Of a stretch of 43,618 bases of DNA, positions 33,758 through 40,771 are shown in pieces. Position numbers and translations under genes: made by a program. Every line of letters starts with the position of its first letter. The stretch's first letter is position 1. The DNA comes from Candidatus Blautia pullistercoris. GTDB lineage: Bacteria; Bacillota; Clostridia; Lachnospirales; Lachnospiraceae. The DNA lies in contig DXFG01000055.1 of NCBI GenBank assembly GCA_019114545.1, positions 1 through 43,618 of the forward strand, given 5' to 3'. The notes under the pieces were generated by a model, which was not told where the DNA came from, made no database searches, and saw only the letters and a program-made list of their open reading frames with translations.

Positions 33758-35260
33758 ATGGAAAATAAAAAGACATTTGGCGCATACGTTCTTCAGAGAC
33801 GGAGGGAACTGGGAATGACCCAGAAGGAACTGGCGGAGAAATTATACGTGACAGAGTCTGCAGTCAGCAAATGGGAGAGAGGACTCAGTTACCCGGATAT
33901 TACGATCCTGCAGAACCTTTGCGTCATCCTGCAGGTAACAGAACACGAGCTTCTTACAGGAAGCGAGGACACCAGCCGGAGAGTTTCTGAGAAGCTGGCG
34001 CAAAAATACAGGAAGCTGACACGGAATTACCGGATCACTCAGTATGTGATCTATGGAATGATCTTGCTGGGATGCGGCATCGGAAATCTGGCATCTTCCC
34101 ATACTCTGGATTGGTTTTTTATTGCAGCCGCCGGGGTGTTGATGGCCGCCTCCCTGACTTTGGTGCCGGCCCTTGCGGCACTGGATCCCAGATTTGAAAA
34201 TTACAAGCTGCCTCTGGCTTTTGGCTCTTTCACTTTCTTTCTGGAGATCTTGCTGCTGATCTGCTGCATTTACAGCGGAGGAACCTGGTTTTGGATAGCG
34301 GGGACAGCCGTACTTTTCGGCTTTGCTCTGGTATTTCTTCCCTTTTTGCTTCCATTTCTTCCGCTGCCTCCGGCTATGGCGAACAGAAAGACTTCGGTTT
34401 ATCTTCTGACTGTGACAGGACTGCTCATACTTTTACTCCTGGCTTCCTGCCTGTCAGCGGGAGAAACCTGGTTTCCCGTAGCTGCTATAAGTGTGATCTT
34501 TGGTCTGAGTCTCTTTATCATGCCGGTGCTCTTATACCAGCTTCCGCTGTCCCAGTGGATGGGAGAAAGGAAGATATCCATGTATTTGCTGATAGAAACC
34601 GGCTTACTGCTCTTTTTGCTGCTGGTCTGTGATCTTAACGACCAGGGAAGCTGGTTCTTTACTGCAGCGCTGGGCATTCTTCTGGGACTGGGCCTGATAT
34701 TTTTGCCTATTATATTGAGGCAGACCCTCCGGGATCTGCCTCTGTACCGGCATAAATCTCTTCTATATTTATCAGCAGAGACGGTATTTCTTCTGCTCCT
34801 TTTATTCCTGCGAGCAACGAGCCAAGCGGACATGCTTGCATGTCCATTTGGCGACTGCCGCAGGGGTCTTCGACCTGTGACAGCCCTCCAGGACGGAAAC
34901 CTCAGAAGCTTTTGGACTTTAAGCCTCCCCAATGCCCTGCTTTTCCTGGTCCTTCCCTGGGGCGTTATGGCGGTGCTGCGCTATCTTCCGGTAAACCGCT
35001 GGCTGAGGGCATCGGCAGCTTTTGCCTGGATGGGATTGTGGATATGGCTGGCGCCTGCCGGTTTTGATCAGATTATGATTCCGGTATATGGCCAACCCGA
35101 TAAACCCTACTCCCTGATCATTCCCTTTGATTTTACAAAATGGGAGCTTCCGTATAATGCCTGGAATGTCATTATGATCATTCTGCTGGTGCTGGGAGCC
35201 GCAGCGCTGCTCTGCGGATGTATGGGCCTGCGAGCCATGAAGAAACGGAAAAATACATAG
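33758..35260 (+). CDS. XRE-type regulator fused to a membrane domain of 61-residue repeats
   Basis: 500 residues. The N-terminal Cro/CI-type helix-turn-helix (about 6-65) has LGMTQKELAEKLYVTESAVS and KWERGLSYPDI. From residue 93 it is a membrane protein with about 12 helices. Four tandem units begin at residues 150, 211, 272 and 333, exactly 61 apart, each with a helix, a short loop ending in WF (W and F in units 1-3) and a second helix. In unit 4 the loop holds residues 348-371 encoded by a 70-bp hairpin repeat. I choose ATG 33758, because AGAGGAG abuts the other ATG at 33749. It should be a membrane-bound regulator; the signal is unknown. It converges on the GH43 gene with 3 bases between them. 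Confidence 0.85.
   Translation: MENKKTFGAYVLQRRRELGMTQKELAEKLYVTESAVSKWERGLSYPDITILQNLCVILQVTEHELLTGSEDTSRRVSEKLAQKYRKLTRNYRITQYVIYGMILLGCGIGNLASSHTLDWFFIAAAGVLMAASLTLVPALAALDPRFENYKLPLAFGSFTFFLEILLLICCIYSGGTWFWIAGTAVLFGFALVFLPFLLPFLPLPPAMANRKTSVYLLTVTGLLILLLLASCLSAGETWFPVAAISVIFGLSLFIMPVLLYQLPLSQWMGERKISMYLLIETGLLLFLLLVCDLNDQGSWFFTAALGILLGLGLIFLPIILRQTLRDLPLYRHKSLLYLSAETVFLLLLLFLRATSQADMLACPFGDCRRGLRPVTALQDGNLRSFWTLSLPNALLFLVLPWGVMAVLRYLPVNRWLRASAAFAWMGLWIWLAPAGFDQIMIPVYGQPDKPYSLIIPFDFTKWELPYNAWNVIMIILLVLGAAALLCGCMGLRAMKKRKNT
34800..34869 (+). repeat. 70-bp hairpin repeat element, copy 2, in frame within the XRE gene
   Basis: It matches 4747-4816 at 66 of 70 positions. The inner stem reads GGACATGC-TT-GCATGTCC: the G-C pair of copy 1 has become A-T, a compensatory pair. 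The outer stem CCTGCG/CGCAGG is perfect here. It is translated as RATSQADMLACPFGDCRRGL. Confidence 0.88.
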
Positions 35261-35263
35261 ATA

Positions 35264-36841
35264 TTATAATTCGCCCTGATAGCAGAACCAGTCAAAATCT
35301 GCGTAATTTCTGCTGGCCGTATGGTTGGAAGTGGCGTACATACCCAGATATACGCCGGTAAATCCATTATTGACCACGGAACTTAAGCGGGAAGCTTCCA
35401 CATTTTCTATCAGGGGAAGCATTTCCTGGTCATCAAATCCATAGTAGAAAGAATATCCGGTGGTATGACCGTATACACTGAGATACAGACGCTTTGACGG
35501 AGAGATTTCCTTTTCAGTCAGAAGGGATTTCTTTCCGTTTTCTGTTTTCCAGAAACGAAGGGCCGGCCGGCCTTCTTTCTGTCCAAGCGTCATCAGATAA
35601 TGGAAACGGTCGTCCTGTACCAGAGCGATGCCTGCCTCTTCCTGATCTGCGGCCGGGGTGAACTCCATGGCTGTCTTAGCCAGAAAGTTTTTATGCCGTT
35701 GTCTTCGTCCTACAAAGGAAGGGGTGCAGATTTCTTCCATAACTTCCGGGCGGAGCTGAAGCCGGAGATAGCCGGGACGGTCAGTCAGGCTGTAGAAGGG
35801 CTCCAAGGGGGGATGGATAGTGTTCCACTGCATCTGAAGAGAGGGAGACTCGAAATTATCCCACTGAGGCATAGGGGGATAGAGGGTTCTGGGGAGATCT
35901 GGAAGCCGCTCTTCTTTATTTACCAGTCCGTTTTCATTGTCGATCATAGGCCAGCCGTCCTCTGCCCATACAAAGGGAACCATAAAGGTTTCGCGACCCA
36001 GATTGTAATGTCCCCCTTCATAAGGCCGTACGGCCAGCAGGACCATCCACCATTCTCCATTCTGAGTTTCCACAATATCTGCATGGCCGGTAACCGAAAT
36101 GGGATTCAGCACAGGCATATGCCGGTGAGTGAGAATAGGATTTCTGGGGCAGATTTCATAATCACCGTTGATCGTCCTGCACCGTGCCATTTGAACGCTG
36201 TGGTTGATAAAGGTTCCCCCCTCTGCCACCAGGAGATAATACCAGCCGTCCTTTTTGTAGATGTGAGGGGCTTCGATCCATTTGGAACGGGTTTTCTTGC
36301 CATCCCAGATAATATATCTGGGCCCCTTGAACTGGAAGGTTTCAGGATCCAGTTCATTCAGATAGATGCCGTGATGGCCTTCGTACAGACATTCCTGGCT
36401 GATAAAGTTTCCCACATACCACAGGGAGCCGTCATCATCAAAGAAAAGACTGGAGTCAATGCCGTCGGCGCCTTCTACTATAACGGGGTCGCTCCACGGA
36501 CCGGACGGGTCTTTGGCAGTGATTACATAATTGTCCCGCTGGGCTTCCCGTCCCTCGGACACAAAGGTGTTGATGATGTAAAAGGTTCCCTGATGATAAC
36601 GGATGCTGGGAGCCCAGAGCCCTTCAGAAGTTTCACAGTTTTTATAATCCAGCTGTGCGGGCCGGTGGATCCCATGGCCGATCTGCTCCCAGTGTACCAG
36701 ATCCCGGCTGTGGAAGATAGGAAGGCCGGGATAATAGACAAAGGAAGAGGTTACCATGTAATAATCCTCCCCCACTCTGCAGATGGAAGGGTCCGGGTAA
36801 AAACCGGGAAGCAATGGATTGTGAAAAGTTTGTTTTAGCAT
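35264..36841 (-). CDS. GH43 beta-xylosidase / alpha-L-arabinofuranosidase-like enzyme
   Basis: 525 residues, no signal peptide. The five-bladed propeller (1-310) has catalytic base D17 (GFYPDPSI), pKa-modulating D129 (GADGIDSSLFF) and acid E190 (SKWIEAPHIYK). The C-terminal beta-sandwich (about 330-525) is the GH43_C2-like domain of XynB-type beta-xylosidases. It should cleave xylose (or arabinose) from short xylan fragments in the cytoplasm. It lies on the minus strand about 3 kb past the GH3 gene and is the best evidence for a xylo-oligosaccharide theme. RBS AGGAGG and a promoter precede it. Confidence 0.92.
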   Translation of the reverse strand: MLKQTFHNPLLPGFYPDPSICRVGEDYYMVTSSFVYYPGLPIFHSRDLVHWEQIGHGIHRPAQLDYKNCETSEGLWAPSIRYHQGTFYIINTFVSEGREAQRDNYVITAKDPSGPWSDPVIVEGADGIDSSLFFDDDGSLWYVGNFISQECLYEGHHGIYLNELDPETFQFKGPRYIIWDGKKTRSKWIEAPHIYKKDGWYYLLVAEGGTFINHSVQMARCRTINGDYEICPRNPILTHRHMPVLNPISVTGHADIVETQNGEWWMVLLAVRPYEGGHYNLGRETFMVPFVWAEDGWPMIDNENGLVNKEERLPDLPRTLYPPMPQWDNFESPSLQMQWNTIHPPLEPFYSLTDRPGYLRLQLRPEVMEEICTPSFVGRRQRHKNFLAKTAMEFTPAADQEEAGIALVQDDRFHYLMTLGQKEGRPALRFWKTENGKKSLLTEKEISPSKRLYLSVYGHTTGYSFYYGFDDQEMLPLIENVEASRLSSVVNNGFTGVYLGMYATSNHTASRNYADFDWFCYQGEL

Positions 36842-36871
36842 ATCGATCCTCCTGTAAATTTAGTAACTATT

Positions 36872-36900
36872 ATTATAAAAAACAGAGAAATCCGGGTAAA
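36872..36900 (-). promoter_or_regulatory. Promoter of the GH43 gene
   Basis: On the minus strand TTTACC, 17 bases and a perfect TATAAT, about 30 bases before the start codon. Confidence 0.65.
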
Positions 36901-36930
36901 TAGAAAAAAATGATTTTATACCTGTATTTC

Positions 36931-36959
36931 TTGACTTTTTAAAAAGAATGTGATATTTT
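36931..36959 (+). promoter_or_regulatory. Promoter of the mntP leader
   Basis: TTGACT, 17 bases and TATTTT, just upstream of the riboswitch. Confidence 0.7.
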
Positions 36960-36975
36960 AAACGAAATTATAATC

Positions 36976-37103
36976 CTGTGAGGGAGTAGGAAGCGTATCC
37001 CACAGATACGTGGCAAGTCAACACACTGGCGCTCCGCCTGGCTTGTCTTAAATTGCGAGACTCATATACCTGTATTGCCATAGGCAGAGTCTCGGTATCA
37101 TAG
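36976..37103 (+). ncRNA. yybP-ykoY (Mn2+) riboswitch
   Basis: The family core is recognisable: GGGAGTAGG near the start, AGTCAACACACTGGC, GGCTTGT, and a 3' arm GAGACT...GGCAGAGTCTC. The closing helix P1 pairs CTGTGA (36976-36981) with TCATAG (37098-37103), including one G-U pair. The family binds Mn2+ and commonly controls mntP, which follows here. A terminator overlapping the downstream side suggests that Mn2+ allows read-through. The 508-base gap 36842-37349 also holds two promoters, the terminator and a 96-bp repeat. Confidence 0.92.
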
Positions 37104-37108
37104 AATAT

Positions 37109-37139
37109 TAGAAGGCCCTGCCGTGCCTTCTATTTTTTT
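37109..37139 (+). terminator. Riboswitch-controlled terminator
   Basis: TAGAAGGC pairs with GCCTTCTA over 8 bp around CCTGCCGT, followed by seven T. It starts 6 bases after the aptamer P1 helix, the position of an expression platform. Confidence 0.85.
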
Positions 37140-37141
37140 GC

Positions 37142-37237
37142 GCGATAAGCCGGTCGGGCGACTGCCGTGCTTGCACGAGCGGGCATCCGACGGGCAACGG
37201 ACAGCGAGCAGCGAAGCAGCGAGCTGTGCGGTATCGC
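37142..37237 (+). repeat. 96-bp repeat element, copy 1
   Basis: It begins GCGATAAGCCG and ends CGGTATCGC; the GCGATA/TATCGC ends are exact inverted repeats. Inside, GTCGG/CCGAC and CGTGC-TT-GCACG form further stems. It matches 39283-39378 at 88 of 96 positions. It starts right after the T-run of the riboswitch terminator. A short fragment, GATAAGCCGG, recurs near 37268. Confidence 0.88.
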
Positions 37238-37349
37238 AGCAATTGCGAGGCGGAGCCGAAGCGATTGGATAAGCCGGCAATGATGTCTGGGGGTTCCGGT
37301 TCCATGTATGGCAGGCAGATACAGGAAGGAGAAAGAGAGGAGATAAGAA

Positions 37350-37910
37350 ATGGATATTATTACTTTATTTTCCCTGGCAGTGGGGCTGGCCATGGATGCT
37401 TTTGCGGTTTCTATCTGCAAAGGTCTGGCTCAGGAAAAACTGTCGGTAAAGCACATGGTGATCGCCGGACTCTGGTTCGGAGGATTTCAGGCTTTGATGC
37501 CTACCATAGGATATTTTCTGGGAAGCCAGTTCCGGGACAGGATCACGGCAGTGGACCACTGGATCGCTTTTATACTTCTGGGATTTATCGGTGTGAATAT
37601 GATCCGGGAATCCCTGGATAAAGAAGAAGTCTGTCCAGAGGGGAGCATGGGGGTAAAGGCCATGTTTCCCCTGGCCGTAGCTACAAGCATTGACGCATTG
37701 GCAGTAGGCGTTACTTTTGCTTTTCTGCAGGTGAATATCGTACTGGCAGCAGGACTGATCGGTGTGATCACTTTTGTCATGTCTGCTATTGGCGTAAAAG
37801 TGGGGAATATCTTCGGAGCCAGATATAAGTCCAGAGCGGAACTGGTGGGAGGTATCATTCTGGTGCTCCTGGGGGTAAGGATACTTCTGGAGCATCTGGG
37901 CATTCTGTAA
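37350..37910 (+). CDS. mntP: Manganese efflux pump
   Basis: 186 residues, six helices in two related halves. The conserved acidic positions are D16 ([13 protein letters not shown]) and D115 ([11 protein letters not shown]), as in MntP (formerly YebN/DUF204). It exports Mn2+ across the cytoplasmic membrane. RBS AGGAGAT lies 7 bases before ATG. The Mn2+ riboswitch upstream, with its terminator, supports the function and makes expression manganese-dependent. A 96-bp repeat lies in the leader between terminator and gene. Confidence 0.95.
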   Translation: MDIITLFSLAVGLAMDAFAVSICKGLAQEKLSVKHMVIAGLWFGGFQALMPTIGYFLGSQFRDRITAVDHWIAFILLGFIGVNMIRESLDKEEVCPEGSMGVKAMFPLAVATSIDALAVGVTFAFLQVNIVLAAGLIGVITFVMSAIGVKVGNIFGARYKSRAELVGGIILVLLGVRILLEHLGIL

Positions 37911-37997
37911 AGTTTTATAGGACAGAAATCTTTCTCCCGCTGGTTTGTCCATATGTATAAGCGCTGCAAAAAATGTAGAAAAACCGCAGAAATTCCC

Positions 37998-38026
37998 TAT
38001 ACAAAGAGGAGCCTATTGGTTATAAT
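37998..38026 (+). promoter_or_regulatory. Promoter of the deacetylase gene
   Basis: TATACA, 17 bases and a perfect TATAAT, 67 bases before the start. The 5' leader can form GGGCA/TGCCC. Confidence 0.6.
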
Positions 38027-38092
38027 GGTAGGGCAGAAGAGCAACTTGCCCAAGGCGCTGCCAAGGGCTGATATAGAGTATAGAGGAAACAT

Positions 38093-39262
38093 ATGAGCAG
38101 AAATACAGAGACAGGGAGAAAAAAGGGATACACAGAGGAAAGGCTTCCGGAAATTCATACGGATGAAGAATATGAGGAAAGGCTTCTCCGGATGCTGGAG
38201 AGAAGAAAAGCAGAAAAACAGCGTCAGATGAAGCGGAGAAAAATGATCCGCCGGCTGCCTTTCGCGGCGCTTATTATTCTGGCGCTGGTACTGGTGGGAA
38301 TAGGCGCTTATATGCTGGCGGACAGAATACAGACCGGCAGGTTTCAGAATGAGGTTGAGGAGCTCGCCCAGGAAGGAGAGATCCAGGCTCAGAAACAGCC
38401 GGTTATGTCAGGGACTGATATAGAAAAGATGGCCTCAAGTACCTCTGTGGCAGGCTGGCAGACAGACGCACAGGGAAAATGGTATCGAAACCAGGATGGG
38501 ACCATATATCAGAACGGCTGGCAGGAGATTGACGGAGCAAAGTATTATTTTGATGAAAACGGATATGTAATCACCGGCTGGGAAGAAATTGACGGTAAGG
38601 ATTGCTATTTTGATGAAAATGGCGTCTATGACAGTACCAAGGAACCGCCTTTGGTGGCATTGACTTTTGACGACGGTCCGGGACAGTATACGGATAAGCT
38701 TCTGGATTGTCTGGAGGAGAATGGAGCGAAAGCGACTTTCTATATGCTGGGTCAGAACGTGGAAAAGTATCCGGATATTGTTAAGCGTATGCATGATCTG
38801 GGAATGGAGCTGTCTAACCATACATACGATCATAAAGATCTTACAAAACTCACACAGAGCCAGATTACAGAAGAGATTGAAAAGACCAACACGCTGATCG
38901 AGAATGCTGCAGGAGTACTTCCTGATACCCTCAGGCCTCCCGGCGGCAGCTATAATGAGGCGGTTCAGAATCTGGCGGGTATGCCCATTGTGAAGTGGAG
39001 CATTGATACAAAGGACTGGAAGACCAAAAGTGAGGATCAGACGTATCAGTGTGTGATGGATTCTGTTCAGGACGGTTCCATCGTCCTGATGCATGATATT
39101 CATCAGTGGTCCGTGGATGCAGCCCTCAGGCTGATCCCGGATCTGATGGAAGAGGGCTATAAGCTGGTCACAGTCCAGGAACTGGCCCAGGCCAAAGGAA
39201 TTACTTTGGAAGACGGACAAGTATATGAATTCTTAGGCGAAGGAACACAGATGGTAGAATAA
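38093..39262 (+). CDS. Membrane-anchored polysaccharide deacetylase with cell-wall-binding repeats
   Basis: 389 residues. The cytoplasmic N-terminus is highly charged (1-54) and one membrane helix spans about 55-76. Two to three choline-binding-type repeats follow at about 120-180 (GWQTDAQGKWYRNQDG, GWQEIDGAKYYFDENG, GWEEIDGKDCYFDENG). The NodB domain spans about 185-365 with D193-D194 (TFDDGPG), H243 and H247 (SNHTYDH), RPPGG and H334 (LMHDIH). It removes acetyl groups from a wall polymer, most likely peptidoglycan N-acetylglucosamine, which gives lysozyme resistance in related bacteria. The stop codon lies inside the terminator hairpin. Confidence 0.92.
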   Translation: MSRNTETGRKKGYTEERLPEIHTDEEYEERLLRMLERRKAEKQRQMKRRKMIRRLPFAALIILALVLVGIGAYMLADRIQTGRFQNEVEELAQEGEIQAQKQPVMSGTDIEKMASSTSVAGWQTDAQGKWYRNQDGTIYQNGWQEIDGAKYYFDENGYVITGWEEIDGKDCYFDENGVYDSTKEPPLVALTFDDGPGQYTDKLLDCLEENGAKATFYMLGQNVEKYPDIVKRMHDLGMELSNHTYDHKDLTKLTQSQITEEIEKTNTLIENAAGVLPDTLRPPGGSYNEAVQNLAGMPIVKWSIDTKDWKTKSEDQTYQCVMDSVQDGSIVLMHDIHQWSVDAALRLIPDLMEEGYKLVTVQELAQAKGITLEDGQVYEFLGEGTQMVE

Positions 39263-39280
39263 TTCTGCCATCTTTTTTTT
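39250..39280 (+). terminator. Terminator overlapping the deacetylase stop codon
   Basis: GATGG-t-AGAAT pairs with ATTCT-g-CCATC and is followed by eight T. The TAA stop lies in the loop. Confidence 0.9.
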
Positions 39281-39282
39281 GT

Positions 39283-39378
39283 GCGATAAGCCGGTCGGGC
39301 GACCAACCTGCTGGCACGAGCGGGCATCCGACGGGAAACGGACAGCGAGCGGCGAAGCGGCGAGCTGTGCGGTATCGC
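39283..39378 (+). repeat. 96-bp repeat element, copy 2
   Basis: It has the same GCGATA and TATCGC ends as copy 1, 88 of 96 positions alike and no gaps. It starts two bases after the T-run of the preceding terminator. Several changes lie in the inner CCTGCTGGCACG hairpin. Confidence 0.88.
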
Positions 39379-39406
39379 GGCAATCGTGAGAATCTCAGGT
39401 TTTCAA

Positions 39407-39435
39407 TTGACGTTCCATGGAGATTTTGTTATACT
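39407..39435 (+). promoter_or_regulatory. Promoter of the M20-YfcC operon
   Basis: TTGACG, 17 bases and TATACT, five of six matches in each box. Confidence 0.75.
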
Positions 39436-39541
39436 ATTACAATGATTTATCTCTCTGTCTTGCTAAAACATAGAAGCAAAAATGGGTGACCTTTTGTGGA
39501 TCAGGAGGCAGGAGATTTCAAAAGAGGGGAGGACTTAGAAA

Positions 39542-40735
39542 GTGGCAGAAAAAATAATGAAATCTTTTGTGGAAGAGGCTGTCAGGAAACATCATCATGT
39601 AGCAGTGGAACTTTGCGATGATCTGTATGCACACCCTGAACTGCCTGATCAGGAGTTTCGTTCCAGTCAGAAAATTGTAGATATCCTGCGTAAGGCCGGG
39701 TATCAGGTTGAGTATCCTTATCTGGGATATCCTACAGGTTTTTGCGGAGTGCTGGACAATGGCGACGGCCCCAGGGTGGCCATTCTGACAGAGTATGATG
39801 CTTTGCCGGGGCTGGGACATGCCTGCGGCCATAATGTGCATGGTTCCATGTCTGTGCTTGCAGCGCTGGCTATGACAGAGCTCAAAGACAAATTCAAAGG
39901 CAAAGTCTATGTTTTTGGTACGCCGGCGGAGGAGGAAGACGGTGCAAAAGTGGGTATGGCTGCCAGGGGTTCCTTTGACCAAATGTCACTGGCATTAATG
40001 ATACATAGTTGGAGCGGCGGAAAAAGTCTGGCGGATATGGATGTACTGAGTCTGCGCAATTATATTATAGAGTTTAGCGGACTGTCTGCTCATGCGGTGG
40101 CCGGCCCCTGGGAAGGGCACAGCGCCCTGGCCTGCGCAAGAAAGTTTCTGGATCTTATTGACGCCCGCCGGGAATGTTTCACTCCGGACATTCATGTGAA
40201 CGGAGTAATTACCGAGGGCGGATCCTTTCCTAATATTCTGCCGGACAGGGCAGTGGTACGTCTGGAGATCCGGACAGGTTCTCTGGCCAGGCTTGATCAG
40301 ATGGATGAGGATATCCGCAAGTGCGCAAAGGGGGCATGCATTGCTTTAGACTGTGATGTGAAATTCACCAGAGGCTTTGAGGATTTTGCAGATATGGTCC
40401 GTGTGCCTGTTCTGGAAGGCGCTGTGCAGCAGTTGTTTGAGGAACTGGGACAGCCCTATGAACAGGTCCCGGAGGCAAGAGGGTCTTCAGATGTGGGAAA
40501 TGTCAGCTATCATTGTCCCACGATCCAGCCCCAGCTGTCTATCAGCGATACTTTTTATGCTCTGCATACAGAACAGTTCAGAGAGGAGACTGTTAAGCCC
40601 AGATCCCATGAGGCGATTGCTGTGGGTGCACAGCTCATCGCAGGTCTGGTCTATCAGACAATGACAGACGACGGGTTCAGGGAAGAGGTATATCATTCCT
40701 ACACAGAACAGCTGGAGAAAAAGAGAGGGACCTGA
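39542..40735 (+). CDS. M20 family amidohydrolase / peptidase
   Basis: 397 residues, cytoplasmic. The metal site is seen in GHACGHNVHGSM (C95, H97), TPAEEEDGAK (E130/E131) and MIHSWS (H155). The dimerisation domain is at about 170-290. The pattern is that of AbgB/IAA-amino-acid hydrolase-like M20D enzymes that remove an acyl group from amino acids or cut dipeptides. The start is GTG, with GGGGAGG 9 bases upstream. It is 36 bases ahead of a YfcC-type carrier, so the pair probably imports and cleaves one substrate. The actual substrate is unknown. Confidence 0.88.
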   Translation: MAEKIMKSFVEEAVRKHHHVAVELCDDLYAHPELPDQEFRSSQKIVDILRKAGYQVEYPYLGYPTGFCGVLDNGDGPRVAILTEYDALPGLGHACGHNVHGSMSVLAALAMTELKDKFKGKVYVFGTPAEEEDGAKVGMAARGSFDQMSLALMIHSWSGGKSLADMDVLSLRNYIIEFSGLSAHAVAGPWEGHSALACARKFLDLIDARRECFTPDIHVNGVITEGGSFPNILPDRAVVRLEIRTGSLARLDQMDEDIRKCAKGACIALDCDVKFTRGFEDFADMVRVPVLEGAVQQLFEELGQPYEQVPEARGSSDVGNVSYHCPTIQPQLSISDTFYALHTEQFREETVKPRSHEAIAVGAQLIAGLVYQTMTDDGFREEVYHSYTEQLEKKRGT

Positions 40736-40771
40736 TTCTTCATTCATCATAACAAAAGAGGAGTTGATTAT

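Noticed and set aside
35600-36838. Plus-strand open frame of 412 codons opposite the GH43 gene
   Set aside because: The minus-strand frame has all GH43 catalytic residues, a ribosome-binding site and a promoter; the plus frame has none of these.
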